From contig CAIVRH010000048.1 in NCBI GenBank assembly GCA_903908285.1, positions 271,677 through 335,676 on the forward strand: a stretch of DNA of 64,000 nt, given 5' to 3'. The stretch's first letter is position 1; the number at the start of each line of letters is the position of its first letter. Positions 1 through 9,080 of the stretch are shown here, piece by piece. Source of the stretch: an uncultured candidate division Zixibacteria bacterium (GTDB lineage: Bacteria > Zixibacteria > MSB-5A5 > SM1-73). The position numbers and the translations under genes are program-made. Below the pieces are notes generated by a model. It was given only the letters and a program-made list of their open reading frames with translations. It was not told the DNA's origin and did no database searches.

Positions 1-2561
1 ACCGATGTAAGTATCCTCATAACCGGTGAATGTAGGATGAGTAGGCCACCAATTGGGTGAGTCACGCCGTTCAACGGTCACATACTCGATTACCACGTGT
101 TTGAGATCATCCTCAGCATATGATTTGAAGAAGACAATTCGTGTGGACATTTCCCACCACCACCACCTGGGATTCATAGGTGGATTCAGATCGTGTATGA
201 AGACATTCTCGGTAGAGAGAGTCCAGTAATCACCATAATCCTCGAGGTGAAGCCTGTCCCGAGCACCTGCATGCTGATCGTTTTGTCCCATGTATCTACC
301 GACCAGGGTGTCGCCGCTCTGAGTGGTGGCTATTATAGTTCCACCATTGTAGAATACCTCGAAAGATGTGTCTGGGCGAGTCCCGATATCGTAAATCCGT
401 ATCTGACCGTTGGCATTGGCATAAAGCCTTAACACCCCGTTCTCCAGAGTCTCATAAGTTTCTGGATCGTTAGGACATTCATAATAATCATCTGCTACCA
501 CTGCCTGAACCGGCAGATACTCAGTCTTCCCACCTCCCTCATCGGTGGTAAGGATAACATTGCCGTCTATGAAAGTGCCATTGCATGCTCCGGCGCCTGA
601 AACCACAGCAGCTATCGTAACCGAGTCTCGGGGTAACAGAGAAGCAGGATTGACATTACACTGAATGCAGGCATCGTCAGTACTCACGCTGAAAGTCAAA
701 TTGGTATTTCCGATGCTGTATATTTTGAAGCGTAGGGTCCTGGTTCCATTCGGGGTGATCTTGAGCGGTGGACCATACCATTCTGCTGGTTCTTCAATAC
801 GGTAAGACCCTCGAGGTGTAGGTGTAATTTCCCATCCGGAAAGGCGCAGATACATCACTGGGACATTCATCCACTGTCCTTCCCCCATAACTGAGCCACC
901 CGCATCTAGATCGCATATATACTGGATGTGCAAATCACCATTATACATGTTCTGTGCCAGAGAGGACCAGTGCTCACTCACACATGTTCCCGGAGCGCAG
1001 TTTGGAGTTTTGGTGTTGGTCAGGTTATATACTCCTCCCCAGGTGTTGCCTCCGTCGTAACTGCCACAGCCATAAATCTCTCCGTTAGTGTATCCCGCGG
1101 CGGAATTATCTGCGGTATCAAACTGGGTCCAGATGGTGTAAAGATACACAGAATCGCCTCCCGGATGATAGATCGGATCCAGAGCACCCATGCTCATCTT
1201 GGCAATGTTGGCACAATGAGCTCCCGGAGCAGTTCCTTCCCAGATAGCATCAGTGATTATAGACACTCCAGTCTTTTTACTCCAGTGATACAGCCGCGCT
1301 TCATGCGGGTCGTAGTAACCGGGATTAGTTGGGTCAAATCCGCAGGTCACATAGACTATGTGAAGGCTGTCTTGATAGTCGTAGCAGGCGCTCAGATCGT
1401 TATAAGCTCGCTCGCTGCCTGTCAATCCGAAATCGGTGAGATTATTCCTCACGTACGTTCCGCCAAGCCACTCATCCCCCAGGTTCTGAGACTCCATGTA
1501 AGCCACATCTCCACCGTAATCGGTAGCGCCATATTTGGCCGGCTTTATCCAGGCAAGGGCCGCCCTCTTGGAAACTGGCGAAACCGCCGGCACAATAGTG
1601 ATGCTACAGGAGGAATCAAAAAAACCGATAGGTGAGAAAGAACCTCCACCTGCCACGTTCGGACGCATCTTATAAGTCTTAGTCGACCCGCTCTCGTAAG
1701 CCTGGCAGATCAGAGTGTCGTTTCCGCCCATATAGCATCGCTCATAGCAGACCACGTCTATTGATCCACCGGTGGTGTTCCCTTCGGTTCCCACCACGTG
1801 AATGTAATCCCTGCCCGAGACCGCATCGTGTTGGACCACTGCCTTGGACCACTGCATCGGGTTAGTCGTGGGTGCCCCGGTAATGTAGTCGGGTAAGTCG
1901 TACTTGCGGAAGAAAAAATCACTGCACGGGCTGTCGTCGTCTATGATTAACGTAGCGTACCACATCGGTGAACCGGCAGTCTGGTGGCAAAGAATCGGGG
2001 TTACTAATGAAGATTTTGCGTTTACCTACCATATATTCCTTTCAAAATCATTATCGAGGTCCCGTTACTCAGATGAGTCTGGTTGGAATATCCGGCATTC
2101 TTGTTGGTGCCTCCAGCGGCATGAGTCTGGCCGATCCAGACGTTAGTCGGACTCTCGCAGTTGGCGTCCACCCAGCTTGCAGTACCAGGATAAACAGTGT
2201 TGGTGTAGTGCCAGCTGACATGTCGATGTCCGGCATTGGTCACGGAAATCATTCTCCCTATGGAGCCGTTCTTCTGCATGTCGTACCACGTGTCTCCAAT
2301 CTGAGTATGCTCAATAATGGTGCCATTCTCCGGAATAATGCTATAACAGTTTCCAGGGTAATTTATTCCGGTATAACTACTTTGATAAGTAGCTCTAGAC
2401 AGTGCTTTAAGCGACTCGTCTCCTACGCCTTCCAGACGAGTGTCTTCTGAGTTGTGTCTGGTTTTTGTCTTTTGAATTGCAGCAGCGGAAAATCCGTCTG
2501 GCGCCAGAAAAATCCAGAGGTGACACAAAGCAACTATACATATTATAGTTCTCATTTTCAT
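1..2561 (-). pseudogene. secreted beta-propeller-like protein, frameshifted, 3' end outside window
   Basis: The first 179 codons (2561 down to a TAA at 2024-2022) begin with a clear signal peptide (MKMRTIICIVALCHLWIFLA...) and then stop. A second minus-strand frame is open without interruption from about 2021 to base 1; I translated it in full. It reads as one coherent secreted protein, with segments such as ARLYHWSKKTG, GGNTWGGVYNL and an Ig-like stretch near ITPNGTRTLRFKIYS. One missing base in the AGGTAAAC context near 2022-2026, for instance a G lost from a G-run, would join the two frames. The left-edge residues (ERRDSPNWWPTHPTFTGYEDTYIG region) match the start of the gene at 63184-64000, so the missing 3' end probably carries a dockerin-like tail. 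I cannot tell a true pseudogene from an assembly error. No enzymatic motif was recognised. Confidence 0.8.
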
Positions 2562-3154
2562 CTCTCCCTTCTTTTCAGGAGCAGATTATAGAAAAATCTC
2601 TCAACGAGGAACCACGTTAAAATTGGGGAATCCGTGTTCTAACTTGTATCAATAAACTTAGTGAGTAATTTAACGAAGGAATTCTGCTGATATATAGAAA
2701 GGAGAGTCTGGTGCTCTTTTAGCGCAAGATAGAACATCCCGTAGACTTCTGCACTTACCCCTAATATCATCTAAACCATGTAACCATTCAAATAAACAAT
2801 CCGTTTGTCTTTCTGTCAAGTATTTTTTTGATTCTTTGCTTTATATACTGCTAATCGGTTTTCATGTATATCATGATACACTCGTCCAAAATCTGTTATA
2901 AATTCTCAGGTTTACCTTTAGTTGTGAAGGGATTTATGTCTCAAAATGAAATCTGTGCAATCCTAAACCACCTGAACGGATTAAGATCAAAATACCATCT
3001 TGACAATTTTAGATTTAATGGTATAATTATATTAATAGGGCAGGAAATTTGCTTTTTAGCTATGCGGTTAGAGTAATTAAAGTTGAACATTAGATAATGA
3101 TGTTAAGCTATTAAACCAGAATTAGTTAAAGCGCAACAACATATTGAGTTCAAA
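2562..3154. other. AT-rich divergent intergenic region
   Basis: About 590 bases between two divergently transcribed secreted-protein genes. It is clearly more AT-rich than the flanks. A 70-codon plus-strand frame at 2864-3076 has no Shine-Dalgarno sequence or recognisable family and is not called. The only signal I support is the minus-strand promoter-like site listed separately. Confidence 0.5.
2791..2819 (-). promoter_or_regulatory. possible sigma-70-type promoter for the secreted-protein gene at 2561
   Basis: On the minus strand a perfect TTGACA (2819-2814) is followed after 17 bases by TTTATT (2796-2791), a 4/6 match to the -10 consensus. It would give a leader of about 220 bases. The -10 is weak and the leader is long. 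Confidence 0.35.
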
Positions 3155-4678
3155 GTGAGCGAGATGGTTCAAAATCTATACAGGTATAAGCCGGTAGCAT
3201 TAACTATTTTATTGATTCTCTCCGTTTTGGTTCCTCTTGCATCCCCGGTATACGGAATCCGCTGGCCTTTTGGTTCAGGGAATACATCGCTCCCTTTGGG
3301 TAATGATTATGGCGAGTATCAGAATTACACCGGCTCTCCCGCCTACTTTCATCCTGGTATAGATATCCTGCAGCCTGCCGGAAGCCAAGTTTATGCGGTC
3401 AAATCGGGTATAGTCAAGGCAGTTTTGACCACCGCTGCAGAATATCACTGGAGAGTGGCTATAAGCGACTCAGCCGGGTCGGACTGGTGCGATGGCTGGC
3501 TTTATGCCCATCTGGATCAATCCACCATACAAGTTCAGGTGGGCGATACCGTGCAGATGGGCGATTACTTGGGGGATATTGTCTATTGGCCCACATCCGG
3601 ATTTCATCATTGCCATTTTGTGAAAATCAGAAACCAGGGAACCACCTGGTCGGCCGATTGGAAGTTTATCGGTAATCCCCTGGATGAGTTGAATCCCATC
3701 GACGAACCCGATCCTCCGGTTTTTGAGAATACTTTGGCTAACGATAAATTTGCCTTCTGCAAGGAAAATACCCATGATTATTTCGAACCGGGAGCTCCCC
3801 TCTCGGGAGAACTCGATATAATATCGAAAATCTATGATAAAATAAATCATACCTATTGGAAACTTATACCATACCGGATTGAATATTCGATCTTCAACCA
3901 AACTCTTTCTTATGGCCCCATCCTGTCTTTTATTTTCACAGATACGCTTTACTGGGAACAAAATGTCGATGTGGTTTTTCAACATGATGCCACCTGCCAA
4001 TCCCAGGCAGACTATCAATACAGAGATTACTATTTTATCGTCACCAACACCGATGGGGATGGCATCATCGAAGCTTCGGATCAAGATCATACCTGGAACA
4101 CGGAGGATTTCCCGAACGGGAACTACTGGGTCAAAGTGGAAGCTTACGATAGATCTGGGCATTCGAGGGCTGACAGCATGCAGGTACTGGTGGAGAACTT
4201 CTTACCCGCATCCGGAAAAGTGAATTTGTCCGACAATCCTTCGGATGCCTCGGGCAGCATTATCCAAATCATGGAACTACCCCGTACCGACACCACCGAT
4301 TTTGCCGGTTCATTTCTTTTCGATTCCATCGGAGGCGGATATTATCAATTCCATGTAACCCATACCGGGTACACCTCGGCCGACACGATAGCGCAGGTAA
4401 CGGGAAATATGAACCTGCAAATCACCTTGCAGGTGGAACCCTATATCCGGGGTGACGCTAATCATGATCAAAACGTTGGCATAGGAGATGTGGTCTATCT
4501 GATAAACTATCTGTTTAAGCACGGGTTCATCCCTCTCCCCTTCTTTGCCGGAGATGCTTCCGGTGATGCCAGGGTGGATATAGGCGATGTGGTCTATTTG
4601 GTTAATTATCTTTTCCGGGGGGGACCGTCACCACAGCCGACTATCCTCAAAAAGTCAACTGTCAAAAATAAAAATTAA
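3155..4678 (+). CDS. secreted M23-family metallopeptidase with C-terminal dockerin-like repeats
   Basis: A 507-residue exported protein. Residues 14-34 form a signal peptide. An M23 (LytM/lysostaphin-type) domain spans about 50-165 with the zinc ligands H66xxxD70 (HPGID) and H152-x-H154, plus H119 in YAHL; M23 enzymes cleave peptide cross-links of peptidoglycan or glycine-rich peptides. Residues about 350-425 resemble a carboxypeptidase-regulatory-like beta-sandwich. Residues 432-492 hold two EF-hand/dockerin-like repeats (GDANHDQNVGIGDVVYLINY and GDASGDARVDIGDVVYLVNY). The end is 19 bases from the next gene, so the two are probably co-transcribed. The start is GTG 3155 or ATG 3164; neither has a strong ribosome-binding site. 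The substrate is unknown; the dockerin tail suggests surface or complex attachment. Confidence 0.85.
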   Translation: MSEMVQNLYRYKPVALTILLILSVLVPLASPVYGIRWPFGSGNTSLPLGNDYGEYQNYTGSPAYFHPGIDILQPAGSQVYAVKSGIVKAVLTTAAEYHWRVAISDSAGSDWCDGWLYAHLDQSTIQVQVGDTVQMGDYLGDIVYWPTSGFHHCHFVKIRNQGTTWSADWKFIGNPLDELNPIDEPDPPVFENTLANDKFAFCKENTHDYFEPGAPLSGELDIISKIYDKINHTYWKLIPYRIEYSIFNQTLSYGPILSFIFTDTLYWEQNVDVVFQHDATCQSQADYQYRDYYFIVTNTDGDGIIEASDQDHTWNTEDFPNGNYWVKVEAYDRSGHSRADSMQVLVENFLPASGKVNLSDNPSDASGSIIQIMELPRTDTTDFAGSFLFDSIGGGYYQFHVTHTGYTSADTIAQVTGNMNLQITLQVEPYIRGDANHDQNVGIGDVVYLINYLFKHGFIPLPFFAGDASGDARVDIGDVVYLVNYLFRGGPSPQPTILKKSTVKNKN

Positions 4679-4697
4679 ATTCCGGAGATGGTTTCGA

Positions 4698-6287
4698 ATG
4701 AAAAAACTGTTAATCGCTTTTGTGCTGATGGGGCTGTTCCATGGATTCTGCCTGGCGGTGATCCCCCTGCAGAAATCCCCGTTGTGGAAATCCACCGAAA
4801 CCGGGGTTTATTCAACCGGAGCCACCTGGGGAGATATAGACAAAAATGGTTATCTGGATTTTGCCATCTCCAACGGAAACGATATGGCAATGGCACCCAA
4901 CTACGTTTATTTCAACACCAGTGGTATTCTACAGACCACGCATGGATGGGCTTCCTCCAATGCCCTATATTCCGGGCATAACGCCCTGGGGGATATAAAT
5001 AAGGATGGTTACCTGGATTTTGTCGTTTCCAACTACATAGGCTCCAGTTGGGGAAAAACTACTGTACAAATTTACATGAACCAAAGCGGGGTTTTGGAAA
5101 TGACCCCTTCGTGGGAATCAGCCGACTCCATGCACTCGTTCTCCTGTGCTCTGGGGGATGCGGATGGGAACGGCGATCTGGATCTTGCAGTGACTTGCGG
5201 GGAATCGTACAATAGTATTTACGAGCATCAGAGAATCTATTATAACGACAACGGAACATTGGAAACCACTCCATCCTGGACTTCCACCGACAGCACTCCC
5301 TGTTATGACGTGGAATGGGTGGACGTGGATAATGACGGGGATCTGGATCTCTCTTTCATCAGCTCCATAGGTCCGGTTTTCATATATTATAACAGCGGAG
5401 GTTCTATCGAGCGCACGGCCTCATGGAATTCCGGTGGTTATTATGACGGGAACACCTTGAATTGGGGTGATATGGATGGGGATGGCTTTCTAGATTTGGC
5501 TGTGGCAAATAATAACCAAATGGGCCAACCTGGCTATTTCCAGGTTTACAGAAACGTTAACGGGACTTTAAATACTACCCCGGTTTGGCAATCCAGCACC
5601 CAGGGTTATGGTTCTTCTGTCTCCTGGTTCGATGTGGACAATGATGGCGACAAGGATTTGACCGCAGGCAGATGGTGGGGATTCTCGGAGGTTTATGAGA
5701 ATATCGGAGGTATGCTTACCACCAGTCCCGCCTGGCAATGCAGTTCAAAATACAAAGCCGTGGTGGAAGAGATGGTCTGGGGGGATATAGATGGAGATGG
5801 GGTCTTGCACGTGGGCAAAGAACTCCATGCCGGTAATGGAATTAAGAAAGTATTCTATTTGAATCATTATCCCGCCCACACTTTAGAGAAAGTGATAGCG
5901 GATGATGATACCCTTAATTTGACCGAATTTTGTTACAACTTAGCATCCGGTTGGGTCTCGGTCGCAACTGCTCCGATAACTAACATTGTTTTTGATTATC
6001 ATTACTCTTACAAACCTGATCTGGGGGTGAGCAACTGGGAAGCGGCTAATTTGATCTTTGGGAATATTGCACCGGTCTATATATGGGGAGATGCGAGTGA
6101 TAACGGCTCGGTAGAGGTGGGGGATATAATCGTTCTGATTAACTACCTTTATAAAAACGATCAGCCGCCTCACATCACCCAAGCGGGGGATGCTAATAAC
6201 GACTGCATTGTAGACGTGGCTGATATAATCTATCTGATAAACTACTTGTACAAAAACGGATCGGCTCCTCTGGAAGGATGCGCATAA
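4698..6287 (+). CDS. secreted FG-GAP/VCBS-repeat protein with dockerin-like tail
   Basis: A 529-residue protein starting at ATG 4698, preceded by a CCGGAG ribosome-binding site and followed by a signal peptide (MKKLLIAFVLMGLFHGFCLA). At least seven FG-GAP/VCBS calcium-binding units follow, with cores such as WGDIDKNGYLDFAIS, LGDADGNGDLDLAV, WVDVDNDGDLDLS and WGDMDGDGFLDLAV; they form an integrin-alpha-like beta-propeller. The C-terminal 65 residues carry two dockerin-like EF-hands (GDASDNGSVEVGDIIVLINY and GDANNDCIVDVADIIYLINY). It shares an operon with the M23 peptidase upstream. Such propellers usually mediate adhesion or protein binding; no catalytic motif is visible. The longer frame starting at 4587 overlaps the previous gene and is unlikely to be used. 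Confidence 0.87.
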   Translation: MKKLLIAFVLMGLFHGFCLAVIPLQKSPLWKSTETGVYSTGATWGDIDKNGYLDFAISNGNDMAMAPNYVYFNTSGILQTTHGWASSNALYSGHNALGDINKDGYLDFVVSNYIGSSWGKTTVQIYMNQSGVLEMTPSWESADSMHSFSCALGDADGNGDLDLAVTCGESYNSIYEHQRIYYNDNGTLETTPSWTSTDSTPCYDVEWVDVDNDGDLDLSFISSIGPVFIYYNSGGSIERTASWNSGGYYDGNTLNWGDMDGDGFLDLAVANNNQMGQPGYFQVYRNVNGTLNTTPVWQSSTQGYGSSVSWFDVDNDGDKDLTAGRWWGFSEVYENIGGMLTTSPAWQCSSKYKAVVEEMVWGDIDGDGVLHVGKELHAGNGIKKVFYLNHYPAHTLEKVIADDDTLNLTEFCYNLASGWVSVATAPITNIVFDYHYSYKPDLGVSNWEAANLIFGNIAPVYIWGDASDNGSVEVGDIIVLINYLYKNDQPPHITQAGDANNDCIVDVADIIYLINYLYKNGSAPLEGCA

Positions 6288-6329
6288 AGATAATAGTAAG
6301 ATAAACAATCGCTACAGGCTGTTCCGTTG

Positions 6330-6491
6330 GTCCTTAACTTTTAAACACTTTTGCAATTATTGAACTTTTGAACTTGATGTTCTATCTTTTAACCTTGAGC
6401 TTTAAACCTTGAACGCTTTTTCTCTTGAATCCTCGAATCCTCGACCCCTTGAACCCTTTAATCTTTGAACCTTTGAACTTTTGAACATTTT
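6330..6491. repeat. degenerate TTGAACC-type repeat array (copy 1)
   Basis: A run of 8- to 9-base words of the type TTTGAACC, TTGAATCC, TCGAACCC and TTGAACTTT, interrupted by one longer word close to TTGAACGCTTTTTCTC. It fills the gap between two convergent genes and reaches the stop codon of the minus-strand gene. Similar arrays with the same internal word order lie near 7540, 15480, 15950 and 41455. Read in one frame the complement gives low-complexity FKGSKIKGFKGS-like peptide, which I do not regard as coding. Confidence 0.8.
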
Positions 6492-6716
6492 CTATGGTTG
6501 AACATTGCCGGATTGATCCTCTTTTTTCCCTCCCTTTTTGAAAATCGCTCCGAAGAGCAAAGCCACCCCGATCACCACTAATATCAGGGGCCACATCCTG
6601 CCTAAGTCCGGGATGATTTCCAGATTCGATAAAAGGAAAATCAGCCCGATGCCCAGCACTATCAACCCGCCGATTACCATGCCGTGCCGGTCTTCTTTCT
6701 CGTATTGATGGTTCAT
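6492..6716 (-). CDS. small two-helix membrane protein, DUF5668/LiaF-like TM domain
   Basis: A 74-residue protein with an AAGGAGG ribosome-binding site just upstream of its ATG. Two hydrophobic helices (GLIVLGIGLIFLLSNLEIIP and MWPLILVVIGVALLFGAIF) are joined by a short turn with the G..P.L...WPL pattern, the form I know from DUF5668 and the N-terminal membrane domain of LiaF-type envelope-stress proteins. The C-terminus is short and Lys-rich. Its role is unknown; members often sit with envelope-stress regulators, but none is adjacent here. Confidence 0.7.
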   Translation of the reverse strand: MNHQYEKEDRHGMVIGGLIVLGIGLIFLLSNLEIIPDLGRMWPLILVVIGVALLFGAIFKKGGKKEDQSGNVQP

Positions 6717-7123
6717 AACTCCTCCTTTGGTTTCAATTCTTTTTACGATAAGATAACGTCTTTTGTTCCAACTTCAAGTCAGAATTCAACAAATTGCTTC
6801 TTCCCTGAAAGATTAATAATCAATTATGTCTGCGTTCGCGGAATTATGATCGAATCATGAGGAATGAGCATTATGGATCCGTGTTCGTTCCTCATGTTTC
6901 TGGACTCCCGGTCATATTTGAAAATAATTTATGGGAACGCAAGAATTTTCTTGACAAGCCGATGGGAAATATATATTAATTCGCCGAAATTCGGTGGAAT
7001 CTTTGGTACATCACCGCTTTGGCGGATATGGTTTTAAGAGAAATGCAAAATAGGATACTATATTTCATGCTGCCAATAAAAGCTACGCGTCTAAGTGAAC
7101 ACAATTGTTAGGAGGTGAGAAGA
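6717..7123. other. intergenic leader region upstream of the two mini-genes
   Basis: About 400 bases. The proximal part holds nothing I recognise. A good promoter lies at 6951-6979, followed by a leader of about 138 bases to the small gene at 7124. The leader contains a near-palindrome CCGAAATTCGG and a short CCGC/GCGG hairpin (around 7014-7025), not assignable to a known RNA family. Confidence 0.5.
6951..6979 (+). promoter_or_regulatory. sigma-70-type promoter for the mini-gene pair
   Basis: A perfect TTGACA at 6951-6956, a 17-base spacer and TATTAA at 6974-6979 (TATATT at 6972 is an alternative with a 15-base spacer). Transcription would start near 6986 and run through the small genes at 7124 and 7398 to the terminator at 7492. 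Confidence 0.6.
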
Positions 7124-7276
7124 ATGAAGTGCGCTTCATGTGGAGACAAAATCAAGGGCGAACCGATATGGATAGATGATGATCCCTTTTGCAGCGAAGA
7201 GTGCGCCGATATAGGTCCCATGGACGATGACGATGAATTCGAAGAGGAGGAGGAAGAAGAGGAAGAAGAAAAATAA
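7124..7276 (+). CDS. 50-residue zinc-ribbon-like protein with poly-Glu tail
   Basis: ATG at 7124 follows a strong AGGAGGTG ribosome-binding site. The product begins MKCASCGDKIKGEPIW, followed by FCSEEC, so C3/C6 and C23/C27 could bind one zinc in a treble-clef or zinc-ribbon knuckle. The second half is almost entirely acidic (DDDDEFE and then a run of Glu). The pattern CxxC...W.D..FCS.EC resembles small MYND/TRASH-like or rubredoxin-like zinc proteins, but I cannot assign a family. It shares a transcript with the Lys-rich 23-residue protein 120 bases downstream, whose charge is opposite. Function unknown. Confidence 0.75.
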   Translation: MKCASCGDKIKGEPIWIDDDPFCSEECADIGPMDDDDEFEEEEEEEEEEK

Positions 7277-7346
7277 CCCGGTAATTATCTTAAGCTGAAT
7301 CAGCGGTTTTTTAATACTGCTAAATGATAACAGCTTTTAACCTTTA

Positions 7347-7389
7347 ACCTCCGCCCACCCAAACGGGCGGTCGTATGACCGTAGGAGGT
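7347..7389 (+). promoter_or_regulatory. possible SD-sequestering three-way RNA junction
   Basis: ACCTCC (7347-7352) is the exact complement of the ribosome-binding site GGAGGT (7384-7389) of the next gene. Between them lie two contiguous hairpins: GCCC/GGGC (7353-7356 with 7365-7368) and GGTC/GACC (7369-7372 with 7377-7380, loop GTAT). Only GTA is left unpaired before the Shine-Dalgarno. An alternative, longer CCGCCC/GGGCGG stem (7351-7356 with 7365-7370) would break the outer helix, so two mutually exclusive folds are possible. This is read from the sequence only; no known riboswitch family matches. Confidence 0.45.
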
Positions 7390-7397
7390 GAAACTAA

Positions 7398-7469
7398 ATG
7401 GCTTGTTGTTCCAAACCCCCGAAGGGAGCCAAAAAGGGTAGTAGCACCAAGAAGACTACCAAGAAGTAG
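7398..7469 (+). CDS. 23-residue Cys-Cys, Lys-rich mini-protein
   Basis: A short open frame with a near-perfect ribosome-binding site (TAGGAGGTGAAACTAA then ATG). It encodes MACCSKPPKGAKKGSSTKKT plus TKK: two adjacent Cys near the N-terminus and a highly basic Lys/Ser/Thr tail resembling a histone-H1 tail. A strong intrinsic terminator follows 22 bases after the stop, so the transcript ends here. The good initiation signal and terminator argue that it is expressed despite its size. It could bind nucleic acid or the acidic partner protein upstream; both are guesses. Confidence 0.6.
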   Translation: MACCSKPPKGAKKGSSTKKTTKK

Positions 7470-7491
7470 TTGATTGGCAATGGATTCAAAG

Positions 7492-7524
7492 AAAAGCCTT
7501 CTCACCAATGAGGAGGCTTTTTTT
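7492..7524 (+). terminator. intrinsic terminator after the mini-gene pair
   Basis: A 13-bp stem (AAAAGCCTTCTCA with TGAGGAGGCTTTT, one G-U pair) with a CCAA loop, followed by a T-run. Confidence 0.9.
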
Positions 7525-7539
7525 ATCTGACGAAATTAG

Positions 7540-7745
7540 GTTTAAGGTAAAAGGTATGAATCTTGAGAATTGAACCTTGAACGCTTTCCTTGACTTCCAC
7601 CGAGCTGACGGAATTAGTTTTAAGATGAAAGGGTAAATCTTAAGAATTGAACTTTGAACCTTTGAACCTTTGAACTCTTGAACTTTATTTCTCTTGACCC
7701 CTTGAATCCTTGAACTTTTGAACCTTTGAACTTTTGAACCTTTTT
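7540..7745. repeat. degenerate TTGAACC-type repeat array (copy 2)
   Basis: Same repeat words as at 6330, including TTGAACGCTTTCC and runs of TTGAACCTTTGAAC. It contains two versions of a longer segment that differ slightly (GAATTAG...TTTAAG...AAGGG...AAATCTT, near 7533 and 7611), so the array also has an internal duplication. No coding potential is accepted. Confidence 0.8.
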
Positions 7746-7765
7746 TCATTTGTGACGTTTTTCTC

Positions 7766-7794
7766 TTGATTTTTCGAAGGGGATTGCGTAATAT
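7766..7794 (+). promoter_or_regulatory. possible promoter of asnA
   Basis: TTGATT (7766-7771), a 17-base spacer, then TAATAT (7789-7794). Both hexamers are 4/6 matches. It lies 104 bases before the asnA start. Confidence 0.35.
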
Positions 7795-7897
7795 TACAAT
7801 CTTGCTTGAGCGAAAGATAAAAGCTACGATTAATCAAAGAATCAAACAGGCAATTAACTGAAGTTTACATTATAATTAGTAAAAAGGAGGTAAAGTA

Positions 7898-9034
7898 ATG
7901 GCAACTGCAGACAAGAAGGCGGATTTAGCTGGACCGGGCATAGGCAACTACGAGGATTTGGAGAAGATCCTGCCTAAAGATTATCACTCTTTGTTGACCC
8001 CCAAAGATACCATGAAAGCTCTCTTTGCGGTGAAGAATTATATCGAGGAGTATCTGTGTAAAGAACTGAATCTGATAATGGTTCAAGTCCCCTTGATCGT
8101 CGACGTGGAAAGCGGCGTAAACGACATGTTGGACCGGGATGGCTCACGCACCCCCATTCAATTCCACATCAATAACGACTATAACAAAAATCCCATCGAT
8201 GCGCAAGTAGTACAGGCTGCAACCAAATGGAAACGGGTGGCGCTAAAGCAGTTTGGGATGAAGGTAGGAGAGGGTTTGTGCACCGACATGAAAGCGGTGC
8301 GTAAGGACTACTTCCTCGATCACGATCACAGCGCTTATGTGGATCAGTGGGATTGGGAAAAAGTAATGGCTTTCGACCAACGCAACTTAAACTTCCTGAA
8401 GGATACGGTAAAAGGGATCTGGAAGGTTCTGGTTGGTGCGGAGAAACATGTGCAAAAGCTTTTCCCCCAGTTGAAAACGGATAAATATCCGAATTTACCG
8501 GAGGAGCTGACTTTCCTGCATGCGGAAGAGATTCTGGATATGTACCCCGACCTGCCGCGTAAACAGCGCGAGACTGCCATCCTGCAAAAATACCCTGCGG
8601 TCTTCATCATCGGCATAGGTTGGACGCTGAAGGACGGTTACCCGCATGAGATGAGAGCCGCAGATTACGACGATTGGGTCACCGAGACGAAATCTGAGTC
8701 CGGCAAACCCATGCATGGTCTCAATGGTGACATTCTGGTTTGGAATTCGGTAACCAAGCGCCGTCACGAGCTGACCTCCATGGGCATCCGGGTTACCAAA
8801 GAGACGCTAAAACAACAGCTGGAGATGACCGGACAGCTTGATTTCCTCAAACTGCCATATCATAAGGCGATTATGAATGATGAGATTCCGCTTTCCATAG
8901 GCGGAGGTATCGGTCAATCCCGTACTTATATGCAAATACTCAAGAAGGCACACTTGGGAGAGGTAAGCGTTACCGTATGGCCTAAGATCCTCAAAGACAT
9001 ATGCAATAAGAAGGACATACACGTATTGGAATAA
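7898..9034 (+). CDS. asnA: aspartate--ammonia ligase (asparagine synthetase A)
   Basis: A 378-residue protein of the AsnA family, which makes asparagine from aspartate, ammonia and ATP (EC 6.3.1.1); the fold resembles class II aminoacyl-tRNA synthetases. Family segments visible include DVESGVNDMLDRDGSRTPI, the Asp-binding stretch around VVQAATKWKRVAL, DYFLDHDHSAYVDQWDWE, and the C-terminal IGGGIGQSRT class II motif 3-like ATP-binding sequence. At about 380 residues it is longer than the 330 of E. coli AsnA, mostly through an insert around residues 180-240. A textbook AAAAGGAGG ribosome-binding site precedes the ATG. It stands alone and is closed by a strong terminator. Confidence 0.95.
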   Translation: MATADKKADLAGPGIGNYEDLEKILPKDYHSLLTPKDTMKALFAVKNYIEEYLCKELNLIMVQVPLIVDVESGVNDMLDRDGSRTPIQFHINNDYNKNPIDAQVVQAATKWKRVALKQFGMKVGEGLCTDMKAVRKDYFLDHDHSAYVDQWDWEKVMAFDQRNLNFLKDTVKGIWKVLVGAEKHVQKLFPQLKTDKYPNLPEELTFLHAEEILDMYPDLPRKQRETAILQKYPAVFIIGIGWTLKDGYPHEMRAADYDDWVTETKSESGKPMHGLNGDILVWNSVTKRRHELTSMGIRVTKETLKQQLEMTGQLDFLKLPYHKAIMNDEIPLSIGGGIGQSRTYMQILKKAHLGEVSVTVWPKILKDICNKKDIHVLE

Positions 9035-9046
9035 AAAATATCATTG

Positions 9047-9066
9047 CCACGAGCTTCAGCTCGTGG
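9047..9066. repeat. short palindromic hairpin element
   Basis: CCACGAGC-TTCA-GCTCGTGG, a perfect 8-bp stem directly after asnA and without a following T-run. It has the same design (stem around a TTCA or TTTA loop) as hairpins near 31042 and 32280, so I treat it as a dispersed extragenic palindrome rather than a terminator. Confidence 0.6.
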
Positions 9067-9080
9067 ATTCTGTGAATTCA

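Noticed and set aside
928..1635. 235-codon plus-strand frame opposite the left-edge gene
   Set aside because: The minus-strand frame over the same bases is a coherent 670-codon protein with a paralogue at the right edge; this frame is its shadow.
2864..3076. 70-codon frame in the AT-rich intergenic region
   Set aside because: No ribosome-binding site, no family, AT-rich composition that favours chance open frames differing from both flanking genes.
6382..6594. Low-complexity frame with FKGSKIKGF repeats
   Set aside because: It arises from the degenerate TTGAACC words and overlaps a real gene.
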